Shown: piece after piece, positions 1-5,739 of the stretch
Numbering within the stretch: the first letter of the stretch is position 1
Layout: each line of letters begins with the position of its first letter
Assembly: GCA_030640765.1 (NCBI GenBank)
Contig: DAOWIT010000121.1
Location: 1 to 5,739 of the forward strand
Direction of reading: 5' to 3'
DNA: 5,739 bases
DNA from: Candidatus Latescibacterota bacterium
Lineage (GTDB): Bacteria; Latescibacterota; MVCY01
The notes under the pieces: model-generated
The model's database searches: none
What the model was told of the DNA's origin: nothing
The model's input: only the letters and a program-made list of their open reading frames with translations
Translations under genes and position numbers: made by a program

Positions 1-311
1 ACCAGAAGGGATTCGCCCTTTACTTCTCACGTTCCCCCCTACCCTTTGTGCGAGACAGGCACTCTGCCGACTCACAAGGGGTCTGTTTTCTTCAACATAT
101 AGGTCTGTATGTCTACCGGTGGGATTTTCTCCAGAAATTAGCCCAGCTGGAGCAAACCCCGTTGGAGAAACTGGAAAAGCTGGAACAACTCCGAGTATTG
201 GAAAACGGCTTCCCCATAATCGTGCTCGTAACCGACTCCTGGTCAGTAGGAGTAGACACCCAGAATGACTTGCAAAAAGCAAGAGAAATAATAGAGAAGG
301 GCAGGCTATGA
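1..311 (+). CDS. kdsB: 3-deoxy-manno-octulosonate cytidylyltransferase (CMP-KDO synthetase), C-terminal part
   Basis: KdsB transfers CMP from CTP to KDO, giving the CMP-KDO used by KDO transferases on lipid A; it is a cytosolic enzyme. The reading frame is already open at the window edge (first full codon at 3) and runs to TGA at 309-311, about 102 residues. KdsB proteins are usually ~240-255 residues, so this is roughly the last 40%, and the start lies upstream. Visible family marks in order are ALYFSRSPLPF, then HIGLYVYR, the TPLE..E.LEQLRVLENG stretch, and GVDT..DL near the C-terminus. A GTG at 48 could be mistaken for a start, but the conserved ALYFSR motif lies upstream of it, so it is internal. 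The stop overlaps the pyrG start as ATGA, which suggests co-transcription and translational coupling. No frameshift or internal stop is seen. The assignment is firm even though the nucleotide-binding N-terminus is not visible. Confidence 0.93.
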   Translation, partial: QKGFALYFSRSPLPFVRDRHSADSQGVCFLQHIGLYVYRWDFLQKLAQLEQTPLEKLEKLEQLRVLENGFPIIVLVTDSWSVGVDTQNDLQKAREIIEKGRL

Positions 312-2056
312 ACAATCGAAAGACTAAATACATAATCGTTGCCGGAGGAGTTATAAGCGGCGTGGGTAAAGGACTGGCTACCGCTTCTATCGCTAAAATA
401 CTTCAGCGATACGGTTATAACACTACCGCGATCAAGATTGACCCTTATATCAATTACGACGCTGGCACCCTCCGGCCCACCGAACACGGAGAGGTGTGGG
501 TAACCGACGACGGCGGTGAGATCGACCAGGACCTGGGCAATTACGAGAGATTCCTGGGAATGTACATCTCCCGGATGAATAACATCACTACCGGCCAGAT
601 CTACAAGGAGGTCATCGACCGGGAGAGAAAGGGAGAGTATCTGGGCCAGACGGTTCAGCCTATCCCTCATATCACCGATGAGATCAAAAGAAGGGTCAGA
701 CAGGCTGCCGAAGGGTTCGACTTCGCCTTAGTGGAGATCGGCGGCGTCATCGGTGATTACGAGAACATCCCTTTTCTGTTTGCAGTTAAAGGCCTGGAGC
801 GAGAGGTAGGGGAAGAGAATGTGATCTACGTGCTCATCACCTACTTGCCTATTCCCACCCACATCCACGAGATGAAGACTAAACCTACTCAACAGGCTAT
901 CAGACTTTTGAGTGAAAGCGGCATCTTCCCCGATTTCATCCTCTGCCGGGCCAGGGAACCTCTGGATGAAATCCGCAAGAAAAAGATTGAAACCTACGCT
1001 AACATAGACGCAGACTGCATTATCTCAGCCCCGGATATCTCTACCCTTTATTCCATTCCCCTTAATTTTGAGAAAGAAGGATTTGGAGAAAAAATCCTCA
1101 ATAAATTCGGACTTAAACCCAAAACATCGCCCAGTTGGCAAAGTTGGGAAGAACTGGTTAAAAGGATTGAGAATCCGGAGAGGGTGTTGCGGGTTGCAAT
1201 GGTCTGCAAATACATAGATATCGGTGACTACAACCTCTCAGACTCTTATGTCTCCATCAACCAGGCGCTGGAACACGCCGGGGCCCACCTGAACGCCGAG
1301 GTGAAGATCGATTGGATAGATTCTAAACGCTTTGAAGAAAACGACAAAGTGGTGAAAGAGCTCTCGAACTACGGAGGAATTATCGTCCCGGGAGGATTCG
1401 GTACCAGTGGAGCTGAAGGAAAGATCAAGGCGATAGAATTTGCCAGAGAAAACGACATTCCATATCTGGGACTCTGTTTCGGTCTACAACTTGCGGTGGT
1501 GGAGTTTGCCCGTAATGTCTGTAATATGCCGGAGGCACACTCCACCGAGATCAATCCCCACACTCAGTACCCGGTGATCGACATCCTGCCCACCCAGAAG
1601 GAACTGATGGAAAAACACCAGTATGGGGGGACGATGAGACTGGGCGCTTATGCAGCAACCTTAAAGAAGGACAGCATGGTGTTGAAGCTGTATACAAAGT
1701 TACACCGTTTGGAAGAGGACCGCAAAAGGATTGAGCAGTTGAAGAAAGACCCTGATCAGTGTTTCCGACTGGGCATCCTTCCGTTAGGAAAGAGGGCTAT
1801 CCTTGAGCGCCATCGCCACAGGTATGAGGTATCGCCGCAATTCATTGACATCCTGGAGGAAAGCGGCCTGGTTTTCTCCGGCTATCATTTGAGGGCCGAT
1901 GGCACCAGACTTATGGAATTCGTCGAACTTGCGGGACACAGGTTCTTCATAGCCACTCAGGCCCACCCGGAATTCAAATCTACCTTGGAGAAACCCGCTC
2001 CCCTGTTCTTAGGATTTGTAGAGGCAGCGTTGAAAGGCGGAGAACTCAACGAGTAG
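308..2056 (+). CDS. pyrG: CTP synthase (glutamine-hydrolysing)
   Basis: PyrG aminates UTP to CTP using ATP and glutamine; it is cytosolic and needed for nucleic acid and CMP-KDO synthesis. The synthase (amidoligase) domain covers about residues 1-275, with P-loop GGVISGVGKG (13-22, Lys21), HGEVWVTDDGGEID (60-73), Asp75 and Glu143 at the Mg sites (E. coli Asp72, Glu140), and MKTKPTQQ (189-196), which binds UTP. The class I glutamine amidotransferase domain covers about 295-575, with oxyanion loop PGGFG (361-365), nucleophile Cys390 in GLCFG, and His553/Glu555 in HPEF. All catalytic residues are present. At 582 residues it is longer than the usual ~530-550; most of the extra lies in a charged segment at about 463-499, just before ERHRHRYE. 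The lid arginine of the usual GGFGxRGxEG motif is Ser367. The ATG at 308 overlaps the kdsB stop and has GAAGG 7 nt upstream (296-300). Its place between kdsB and kdsA fits supply of CTP to KdsB. Confidence 0.98.
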   Translation: MNNRKTKYIIVAGGVISGVGKGLATASIAKILQRYGYNTTAIKIDPYINYDAGTLRPTEHGEVWVTDDGGEIDQDLGNYERFLGMYISRMNNITTGQIYKEVIDRERKGEYLGQTVQPIPHITDEIKRRVRQAAEGFDFALVEIGGVIGDYENIPFLFAVKGLEREVGEENVIYVLITYLPIPTHIHEMKTKPTQQAIRLLSESGIFPDFILCRAREPLDEIRKKKIETYANIDADCIISAPDISTLYSIPLNFEKEGFGEKILNKFGLKPKTSPSWQSWEELVKRIENPERVLRVAMVCKYIDIGDYNLSDSYVSINQALEHAGAHLNAEVKIDWIDSKRFEENDKVVKELSNYGGIIVPGGFGTSGAEGKIKAIEFARENDIPYLGLCFGLQLAVVEFARNVCNMPEAHSTEINPHTQYPVIDILPTQKELMEKHQYGGTMRLGAYAATLKKDSMVLKLYTKLHRLEEDRKRIEQLKKDPDQCFRLGILPLGKRAILERHRHRYEVSPQFIDILEESGLVFSGYHLRADGTRLMEFVELAGHRFFIATQAHPEFKSTLEKPAPLFLGFVEAALKGGELNE

Positions 2057-2085
2057 AACAGTTAAGATAGGCAAGATTCCCATCA

Positions 2086-2094
2086 GAGGAGGAG
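2086..2094 (+). promoter_or_regulatory. Ribosome binding site of kdsA, supporting a TTG start
   Basis: GAGGAGGAG lies immediately upstream of the TTG at 2097. AGGAGG at 2087-2092 leaves only 4 nt to the TTG, while the overlapping GAGGAG at 2086-2091 leaves 5. There is no in-frame ATG or GTG between this site and the conserved KdsA core, so this strong purine-rich site is the main reason for choosing the TTG at 2097 as the start. Confidence 0.65.
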
Positions 2095-2096
2095 CC

Positions 2097-2963
2097 TTGA
2101 ACCAATCACTAATCACCAGTCACCACTCACCAGTCAAAGTAGGTGCGATTCTCATCAGGAGAGAGGCTCCTTTGGTGCGGATCGCTGGCCCCTGTGTGGT
2201 GGAATCCGAAGAACTAACCCTGGAGACAGCGGAGAGAATAAAGCAGATTGCTGCCCGGCTGCAGATACCCTTCATCTTCAAGTCCTCTTATGCCAAAGCA
2301 AATAGAATGAGCATTGGCTCCTTCTCTGGTTTGGGCATTGACGAAGGGCTGCGTATATTAAGCCAGGTCAAAACTCAGTTGAATCTCCCGGTTCTAACAG
2401 ATGTCCACTCAGCCCGTGAGGTAGAGAAAGTCGCTGCAGTGGCCGATATCCTACAGATCCCGGCATTTCTCTGCCGGCAGACAGAGCTGGCAATAGCAGT
2501 GGGCAAAACAGGTAAGCCGGTTAACATCAAAAAAGGGCAGTTTCTTGCCCCAGAGGATATGGGCCCAATAGCCGAAAAGATTCGCTCTATCGGCAACGAC
2601 CAGATCATACTCACCGAACGGGGCACCTGCTTCGGCTATCACAACTTAGTGGTGGATATGCGCTCTCTGGTGATTATGAGAGAACTGGGGTATCCGGTGG
2701 TGTTCGACGCCACTCACAGCGTGCAATTGCCAGGTGGAGGGGGAAGCCATTCCGGTGGACAGCCGGAGTTCGTTCCTCCCCTGGCCCGGGCAGCGGTGGC
2801 AGTGGGTGTGGACGGGGTGTTCATCGAAACTCACCCTTCTCCTGCTAAAGCATTAAGCGACGCCTCCTCTATGCTACCCCTCCAGAAGCTGGAACCGCTT
2901 TTGCTGGAGCTAAAAAAGCTCGACGAAATATGCCGCTGTCTGGGAGGCAGCTTGGAGCGATGA
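2097..2963 (+). CDS. kdsA: 2-dehydro-3-deoxyphosphooctonate aldolase (KDO8P synthase), metal-dependent class
   Basis: KdsA condenses phosphoenolpyruvate with arabinose-5-phosphate to KDO-8-phosphate, the first committed KDO step. The protein is 288 residues, the normal size, and forms a single TIM barrel. The four metal ligands of the Aquifex-type enzyme are all present: Cys33 in IAGPC, His207 in DATHSVQLPGG, Glu244 in IETHP and Asp255 in LSDAS. They are spaced exactly as in A. aeolicus (Cys11, His185, Glu222, Asp233). E. coli KdsA has Asn in place of the Cys, so this is the metal-dependent class. Other family marks are LTDVH (100-104), IPAFLCRQT (121-129) and NIKKGQFLAP (143-152). The substrate loop is unusual: KANRMS (67-72) instead of KANRSS, followed by SFSGLG instead of SFRGxG. 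The start is TTG behind a strong ribosome binding site; residues 13-25 (VKVG...APL) look like the normal N-terminus, while residues 3-14 come from a heptamer repeat. The stop overlaps kdsD as ATGA. Confidence 0.96.
   Translation: MNQSLITSHHSPVKVGAILIRREAPLVRIAGPCVVESEELTLETAERIKQIAARLQIPFIFKSSYAKANRMSIGSFSGLGIDEGLRILSQVKTQLNLPVLTDVHSAREVEKVAAVADILQIPAFLCRQTELAIAVGKTGKPVNIKKGQFLAPEDMGPIAEKIRSIGNDQIILTERGTCFGYHNLVVDMRSLVIMRELGYPVVFDATHSVQLPGGGGSHSGGQPEFVPPLARAAVAVGVDGVFIETHPSPAKALSDASSMLPLQKLEPLLLELKKLDEICRCLGGSLER
2104..2138 (+). repeat. Degenerate tandem heptamer (ANTCACY) at the 5' end of kdsA
   Basis: Five successive 7-bp units can be read: AATCACT (2104-2110), AATCACC (2111-2117), AGTCACC (2118-2124), ACTCACC (2125-2131) and AGTCAAA (2132-2138, decayed). 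The core is A-N-T-C-A-C-C/T. The tract starts two codons after the proposed TTG start and is translated as a low-complexity stretch rich in Ser, Thr and His. Seven is not a multiple of three, so adding or losing one unit would shift the frame. The regular 7-bp phasing is seen directly; its origin is not known from this window. Confidence 0.7.
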
Positions 2964-3943
2964 GTATAGAACAGGCCAAAAAGGTAATAGCGATAGAAGC
3001 GGCAGCAGTGGCCGCGCTGAAAGACCGCATCGGCGACTCATTCCAGAGGGCGGTTGACCTGATTTACCAGTGTAAGGGACGAGTGGTGGTAGTGGGAATG
3101 GGCAAATCGGGCATCGTGGGCAGGAAGATCGCTGCCACCCTGACCAGCACCGGAACCCCCGCTTTTTACCTTCACTCCACCGAGGCCCTCCACGGCGACT
3201 CTGGGATACTCCGAGGGGACGATGTGGTTATCGCCATCTCCAAGAGCGGACAGGCAGACGAACTACAGCTTCTGGTACCTCTGTTGAAACGGCTGGATAT
3301 TCCCCTGATTGCTATGACTGGTAATCCCCATTCCTGGTTGGCCCAGAAAAGCGATGTAATGCTGGACACAAGTGTGGAGAAAGAGGCCTGCCCTTATGAT
3401 CTTACTCCCACTACCAGTACTACAGTGACTATGGTTTTAGGCGACGCCTTAGCGGTTGCCCTGTTGAGAAAACGTAACTTCGGTCCTCGGCAGTTCGCCC
3501 TGCTGCACCCCGGAGGCGCTCTGGGCAGAAAGCTTATCTGGCGGGTGGAGGATCTGATGCACAAAAACCAGGAGCTGCCGGTGGTGAGCGAGACTACCAC
3601 TATGCGGGATGTGCTGGTGGAGATGACCTCCAAACAATTGGGGATGACCTGTGTGGTGGATTCAAAAGGTGCTCTGGTGGGAGTGCTCACCGATGGTGAT
3701 CTGAGACGGCTGCTGGAACGGATTGCTGACATCCTTTCGCTGAACGCTAGAGAAGCCCTGGATGCAAGTCCCAGAGGTAAGAAGAGAACCCCGCCTTTCA
3801 CTATCGGAAAAGAGGAATTGGCAGTCGAGGCTGTGCCGGTCCTGGAAAAGCACATCCTAACTCAATTGGTAGTAGTGGACGCAGCTGCCAAACCAATTGG
3901 AGTGATCCGCTGGATTGACCTGCTGAAGGCTGGGGTTATTTGA
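2960..3943 (+). CDS. kdsD: Arabinose-5-phosphate isomerase (KdsD/KpsF family)
   Basis: KdsD interconverts ribulose-5-phosphate and arabinose-5-phosphate, supplying the sugar used by KdsA. The protein has 327 residues (E. coli KdsD 328). An N-terminal SIS sugar-isomerase domain covers about residues 35-170, with VVGMGKSG (44-51, Lys49), GTPAFYLHSTEALHGDSG (65-82), ISKSGQADE (93-101), Glu142 in KEACP, and His183 in LLHPGGALG. Lys49, Glu101, Glu142 and His183 line up with E. coli Lys59, Glu111, Glu152 and His193 with a constant offset of 10. Two CBS domains follow, about 197-255 (EDLM..., VGVLTDGDLRR) and 265-325 (VVVDAAAKPIGVIRWIDLL); these often bind nucleotides and regulate the enzyme. An ATG at 2930 would add 10 residues but lacks a well-placed ribosome binding site, while ATG 2960 overlaps the kdsA stop as ATGA, so 2960 is preferred. 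A partial Shine-Dalgarno (GGGAGG at 2942-2947) is 12 nt away, so coupling probably drives initiation. Paralogues for capsule (KpsF) or GutQ are possible, but the context favours LPS KDO. Confidence 0.95.
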   Translation: MSIEQAKKVIAIEAAAVAALKDRIGDSFQRAVDLIYQCKGRVVVVGMGKSGIVGRKIAATLTSTGTPAFYLHSTEALHGDSGILRGDDVVIAISKSGQADELQLLVPLLKRLDIPLIAMTGNPHSWLAQKSDVMLDTSVEKEACPYDLTPTTSTTVTMVLGDALAVALLRKRNFGPRQFALLHPGGALGRKLIWRVEDLMHKNQELPVVSETTTMRDVLVEMTSKQLGMTCVVDSKGALVGVLTDGDLRRLLERIADILSLNAREALDASPRGKKRTPPFTIGKEELAVEAVPVLEKHILTQLVVVDAAAKPIGVIRWIDLLKAGVI

Positions 3944-3956
3944 TTTTGGTGTGTGG

Positions 3957-4017
3957 TTCACAATTTCACTTCACAATAGTTGTTTAGATCACTATCTTGT
4001 CCCCGGGGTTCACTTCA
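3957..4017 (+). repeat. TCAC-rich short direct repeats in the kdsD-cstA intergenic region
   Basis: TTCACAAT occurs at 3957-3964 and 3970-3977, and TTCACTTCA occurs at 3965-3973 and 4009-4017. In total five TCAC tetramers lie within 56 nt (3958, 3966, 3971, 3989, 4010). The spacing is irregular, unlike the heptamer tract in kdsA, but the core is similar. These could be operator half-sites for cstA or decayed repeat sequence. No transcription terminator for the KDO operon is evident in 3944-4091. Confidence 0.45.
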
Positions 4018-4044
4018 GATAAGGCACTGCAAGAAATTAGAAGA

Positions 4045-4073
4045 ATTACAGTTGGCGACAGAAAAAATATAAG
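4045..4073 (+). promoter_or_regulatory. Candidate sigma-70-type promoter for cstA
   Basis: ATTACA at 4045-4050 (4 of 6 against TTGACA) and TATAAG at 4068-4073 (5 of 6 against TATAAT) are 17 nt apart, the ideal spacing. Transcription would start near 4080, leaving a leader of only ~12 nt that still includes the weak purine stretch GGGGAAA (4081-4087) before the ATG at 4092. The match is modest and the region is A/T-rich, so chance similarity is quite possible. Confidence 0.25.
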
Positions 4074-4091
4074 GATGAACGGGGAAATCTT

Positions 4092-5739
4092 ATGGGACTT
4101 CTTTTAGCAGTTATTGTTTTTATATGGTTTATAGTGGGCTACAAAATATATGGAAGTTATATTGCCAAAAAAGTCTTTAAGTTGAGCGATAAGACTATCA
4201 CCACTGCACATGAGTTAGAGGACGGGACAGATTATGTGCCAACGAACAAATGGGTTGTGTGGGGACACCACTATACTTCTATTGCGGGCACAGGCCCAAT
4301 AGTTGGGCCTGCTATCGCAATTATGTGGGGCTGGGTCCCTGCTATTTTATGGATAGCAGTAGGAGCAGTCGTGGCAGGGGCTGTCCACGATTTTAGTGCG
4401 CTGGTTATCTCTATGCGAAATAAAGGAAAATCAATCGCTGAACTCACAGCTACCATTATAGGGCCTCGGGCAAGATATTTATTCACCGCTATTGGTTTCT
4501 TTGAACTATGGATCGTTATCTCAATATTCGCTATGATTATGGGAATTCTGTTCAATATGTATCCTTCATCAGTGTTCCCCGTATGGATGGAAATTCCCAT
4601 TGCTATGTTTCTCTCTCATATGGTTTTCAAAAAGGGCAAAAATCTACTTGTATGGTCATGGCTGGCTTTGATATTAATGTATGTAACTGTGGTCATTGGA
4701 GTATTTCTGCCAATTAAAATCCCTGGAACACATTCATTACAGATATGGATTGCTATAATGATGATTTATATCTATATCGCATCTACACTGCCTGTAACAA
4801 CCTTGTTGCAGCCTCGTGACTTTATAAATTCCCACGAGTTAATTGTCGTAATGATACTCCTTGTTGTAGGTGTGATAGCTGCAACAATAAAAGCACCCGC
4901 CCATCTTAATATAGTTGCTCCAGCAGTTAACCTGCATCCTAAGGGTGCACCTCCACTCTGGCCTATGTTATTTGTAACAATTGCTTGCGGAGCTATATCT
5001 GGGTTCCATTCTCTCGTTAGTTCTGGTACAACATCGAAACAAGTTGACAAAGAAACTGACGCACAAATGATAGGATATGGTGGGATGATTGCCGAAGGCA
5101 TACTTGCGCTGCTCGTGATAATAGCAGTCGCCGCGGGTGTGGGAGTTGCGATTGGCGGAAAAATCGGTGGAGTTGAGGCTTGGAATGCACTTTATGGGGA
5201 TTGGGCCACTGCAAGTGGGTTGGGAGCAAAAATTGGTGCTTTTGTAACTGGCTCTGTCAATATGATGGCATGTGCATTTGGACAGAGCAAATTTATGATG
5301 ACACTTATGGCGACAATAATGGGCGTGTTTATCGTAAGTTTTGCTGGAACGAGTCTCGATACTGCAACCCGTGCGCAGCGTTATATCATTCAAGAAATTG
5401 GATCAACTCTTCGTTTAAAATTTTTGACCAATAAATTCATTGCAGCATTTTTGGGGGTTTTTACTGCATGGCTTCTTACCTTAGCGAGTCCTGGAGGAAA
5501 AGGCGCTTTAGTCTTATGGCCACTGTTTGGAACAGTAAATCAGCTTCTTGCTGGTCTTGCATTACTTGTTACAACGATATATCTAATTAAAAAGAAGGCA
5601 CGATTTGTATTCACTCTTATTCCAATGATTTTTATGGTTATAATGACTGGATGGGCAATGCTGATGAATATTCAGACATTTCACAAGACTCACAACCAAC
5701 TGCTCTTTATTATCGCAATAATAGTATTTACACTTATGG
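4092..5739 (+). CDS. cstA: CstA-family carbon starvation transporter (3' end outside window)
   Basis: CstA proteins are inner-membrane transporters induced in carbon starvation; in E. coli, CstA is linked to peptide and pyruvate uptake. The frame from ATG 4092 stays open for 549 codons to the window edge with no stop. Family signatures in order: EDGTDYVPTNKWVVWGHHY (43-61), AGTGPIVGPAIA (65-76), VHDFSALVISMRNKGKSI (98-115), LLQPRDF (238-244), ACGAISGFHSLVSSGTTSKQ (298-317), DKETDAQMIGYGGM (319-332), SFAGTSLDTATRAQRYIIQE (416-435), and the C-terminal LWPLFGTVNQLLAGLALL (475-492). Many hydrophobic spans are visible, for example 2-17, 82-98, 131-155, 189-206, 218-240, 249-265, 335-352, 404-419, 447-463, 484-499 and 507-523. 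The size points to the shorter CstA form (~550-600 residues) rather than the 701-residue E. coli form. GGGGAAA 4 nt before the ATG is a weak ribosome binding site. The substrate cannot be told from sequence. Third codon positions are A/T-richer than in the KDO genes. Confidence 0.95.
   Translation, partial: MGLLLAVIVFIWFIVGYKIYGSYIAKKVFKLSDKTITTAHELEDGTDYVPTNKWVVWGHHYTSIAGTGPIVGPAIAIMWGWVPAILWIAVGAVVAGAVHDFSALVISMRNKGKSIAELTATIIGPRARYLFTAIGFFELWIVISIFAMIMGILFNMYPSSVFPVWMEIPIAMFLSHMVFKKGKNLLVWSWLALILMYVTVVIGVFLPIKIPGTHSLQIWIAIMMIYIYIASTLPVTTLLQPRDFINSHELIVVMILLVVGVIAATIKAPAHLNIVAPAVNLHPKGAPPLWPMLFVTIACGAISGFHSLVSSGTTSKQVDKETDAQMIGYGGMIAEGILALLVIIAVAAGVGVAIGGKIGGVEAWNALYGDWATASGLGAKIGAFVTGSVNMMACAFGQSKFMMTLMATIMGVFIVSFAGTSLDTATRAQRYIIQEIGSTLRLKFLTNKFIAAFLGVFTAWLLTLASPGGKGALVLWPLFGTVNQLLAGLALLVTTIYLIKKKARFVFTLIPMIFMVIMTGWAMLMNIQTFHKTHNQLLFIIAIIVFTLM

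Larger units (their letters stand above)
2075..2158 (+). repeat. Imperfect 12-bp direct repeat pair flanking the kdsA start
   Basis: GATTCCCATCAG at 2075-2086 and GATTCTCATCAG at 2147-2158 match at 11 of 12 bases, 72 bp apart. Each is followed by a purine-rich stretch and then a TTG (2097 and 2172). The first copy leads into the kdsA ribosome binding site; the second lies in the coding region at residues 18-21. The pair brackets the heptamer tract. It could be chance, or a local duplication around the kdsA start. Confidence 0.35.

Noticed and set aside
48..50. GTG as the start of a small 87-residue gene
   Set aside because: The frame is open upstream to the window edge and the conserved KdsB motif ALYFSR precedes it, so the GTG is an internal valine.
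113..670. Long reading frame on the minus strand (185 codons) across the kdsB-pyrG junction
   Set aside because: It lies opposite two strongly recognisable genes and its translation resembles no family I know; it is an antisense shadow.
2930..2959. Earlier ATG giving KdsD ten more residues
   Set aside because: The purine-rich site is ~20 nt away, the segment overlaps kdsA further, and the 327-residue form fits the family length and the ATGA overlap.
3394..3855. Minus-strand reading frame of 153 codons inside kdsD
   Set aside because: It is fully antisense to the conserved SIS/CBS protein, with no recognisable motifs and a composition typical of shadow translation.
3950..3962. Possible CRP-like site TGTGT...TCACA upstream of cstA, attractive because E. 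coli cstA is CRP-controlled
   Set aside because: The half-sites are 3 nt apart rather than 6, and the left half is imperfect.
4001..4008. CCCCGGGG palindrome as a terminator stem
   Set aside because: It leaves no loop, the flanks do not extend the pairing in register, and no T-run follows.
4075..4107. Ten-codon upstream reading frame overlapping the cstA start
   Set aside because: It has no proper ribosome binding site, and such short frames arise easily by chance; nothing supports a leader peptide.
4968..5434. Reading frames on both strands inside the cstA region (minus 4968-5393, plus 5180-5434)
   Set aside because: The frame starting at 4092 runs uninterrupted through this region and carries clear CstA motifs; the others are out of frame and rich in Cys and Trp without any pattern.

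Overview
This window looks like ordinary chromosomal DNA from a Gram-negative (diderm) bacterium that makes lipopolysaccharide. Three of its five genes belong to the pathway for 3-deoxy-D-manno-octulosonate (KDO), the sugar that joins lipid A to the LPS core. The sequence alone does not fix the phylum. The KDO8P synthase is of the metal-dependent kind (Aquifex-like, not E. coli-like), and the CTP synthase is clearly different from the enterobacterial form. Both fit a lineage outside the Gammaproteobacteria, possibly a deep-branching or uncultured one; that is inference.

Layout: all genes lie on the + strand. Positions 1-311 hold the last ~102 codons of kdsB (CMP-KDO synthetase), whose start is outside the window. 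It overlaps pyrG (CTP synthase, 308-2056) by an ATGA. After a 40-nt gap comes kdsA (KDO8P synthase, 2097-2963), with a TTG start behind a strong ribosome binding site. It overlaps kdsD (arabinose-5-phosphate isomerase, 2960-3943) by another ATGA. These four genes look like one transcription unit. A 148-nt intergenic region (3944-4091) rich in TCAC repeats follows. Then comes cstA (carbon-starvation/CstA-family transporter), open from 4092 to the window end with 549 codons visible and no stop.

How the genes work together: KdsD makes arabinose-5-phosphate from ribulose-5-phosphate, KdsA condenses it with PEP to KDO8P, a KdsC-type phosphatase (not in this window) removes the phosphate, and KdsB activates KDO with CTP. 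PyrG supplies that CTP, so its place inside the operon makes metabolic sense. cstA is unrelated to LPS; it has more A/T at third codon positions than the KDO genes and probably belongs to a separate unit.

I found no mobile element, CRISPR array, RNA gene or convincing new system. The points most worth a second look are a degenerate 7-bp tandem repeat forming the 5' end of kdsA, substitutions in the arabinose-5-phosphate binding loop of KdsA, an extra ~31-residue charged insert and a missing lid arginine in PyrG, and the abrupt change from the KDO operon to cstA.
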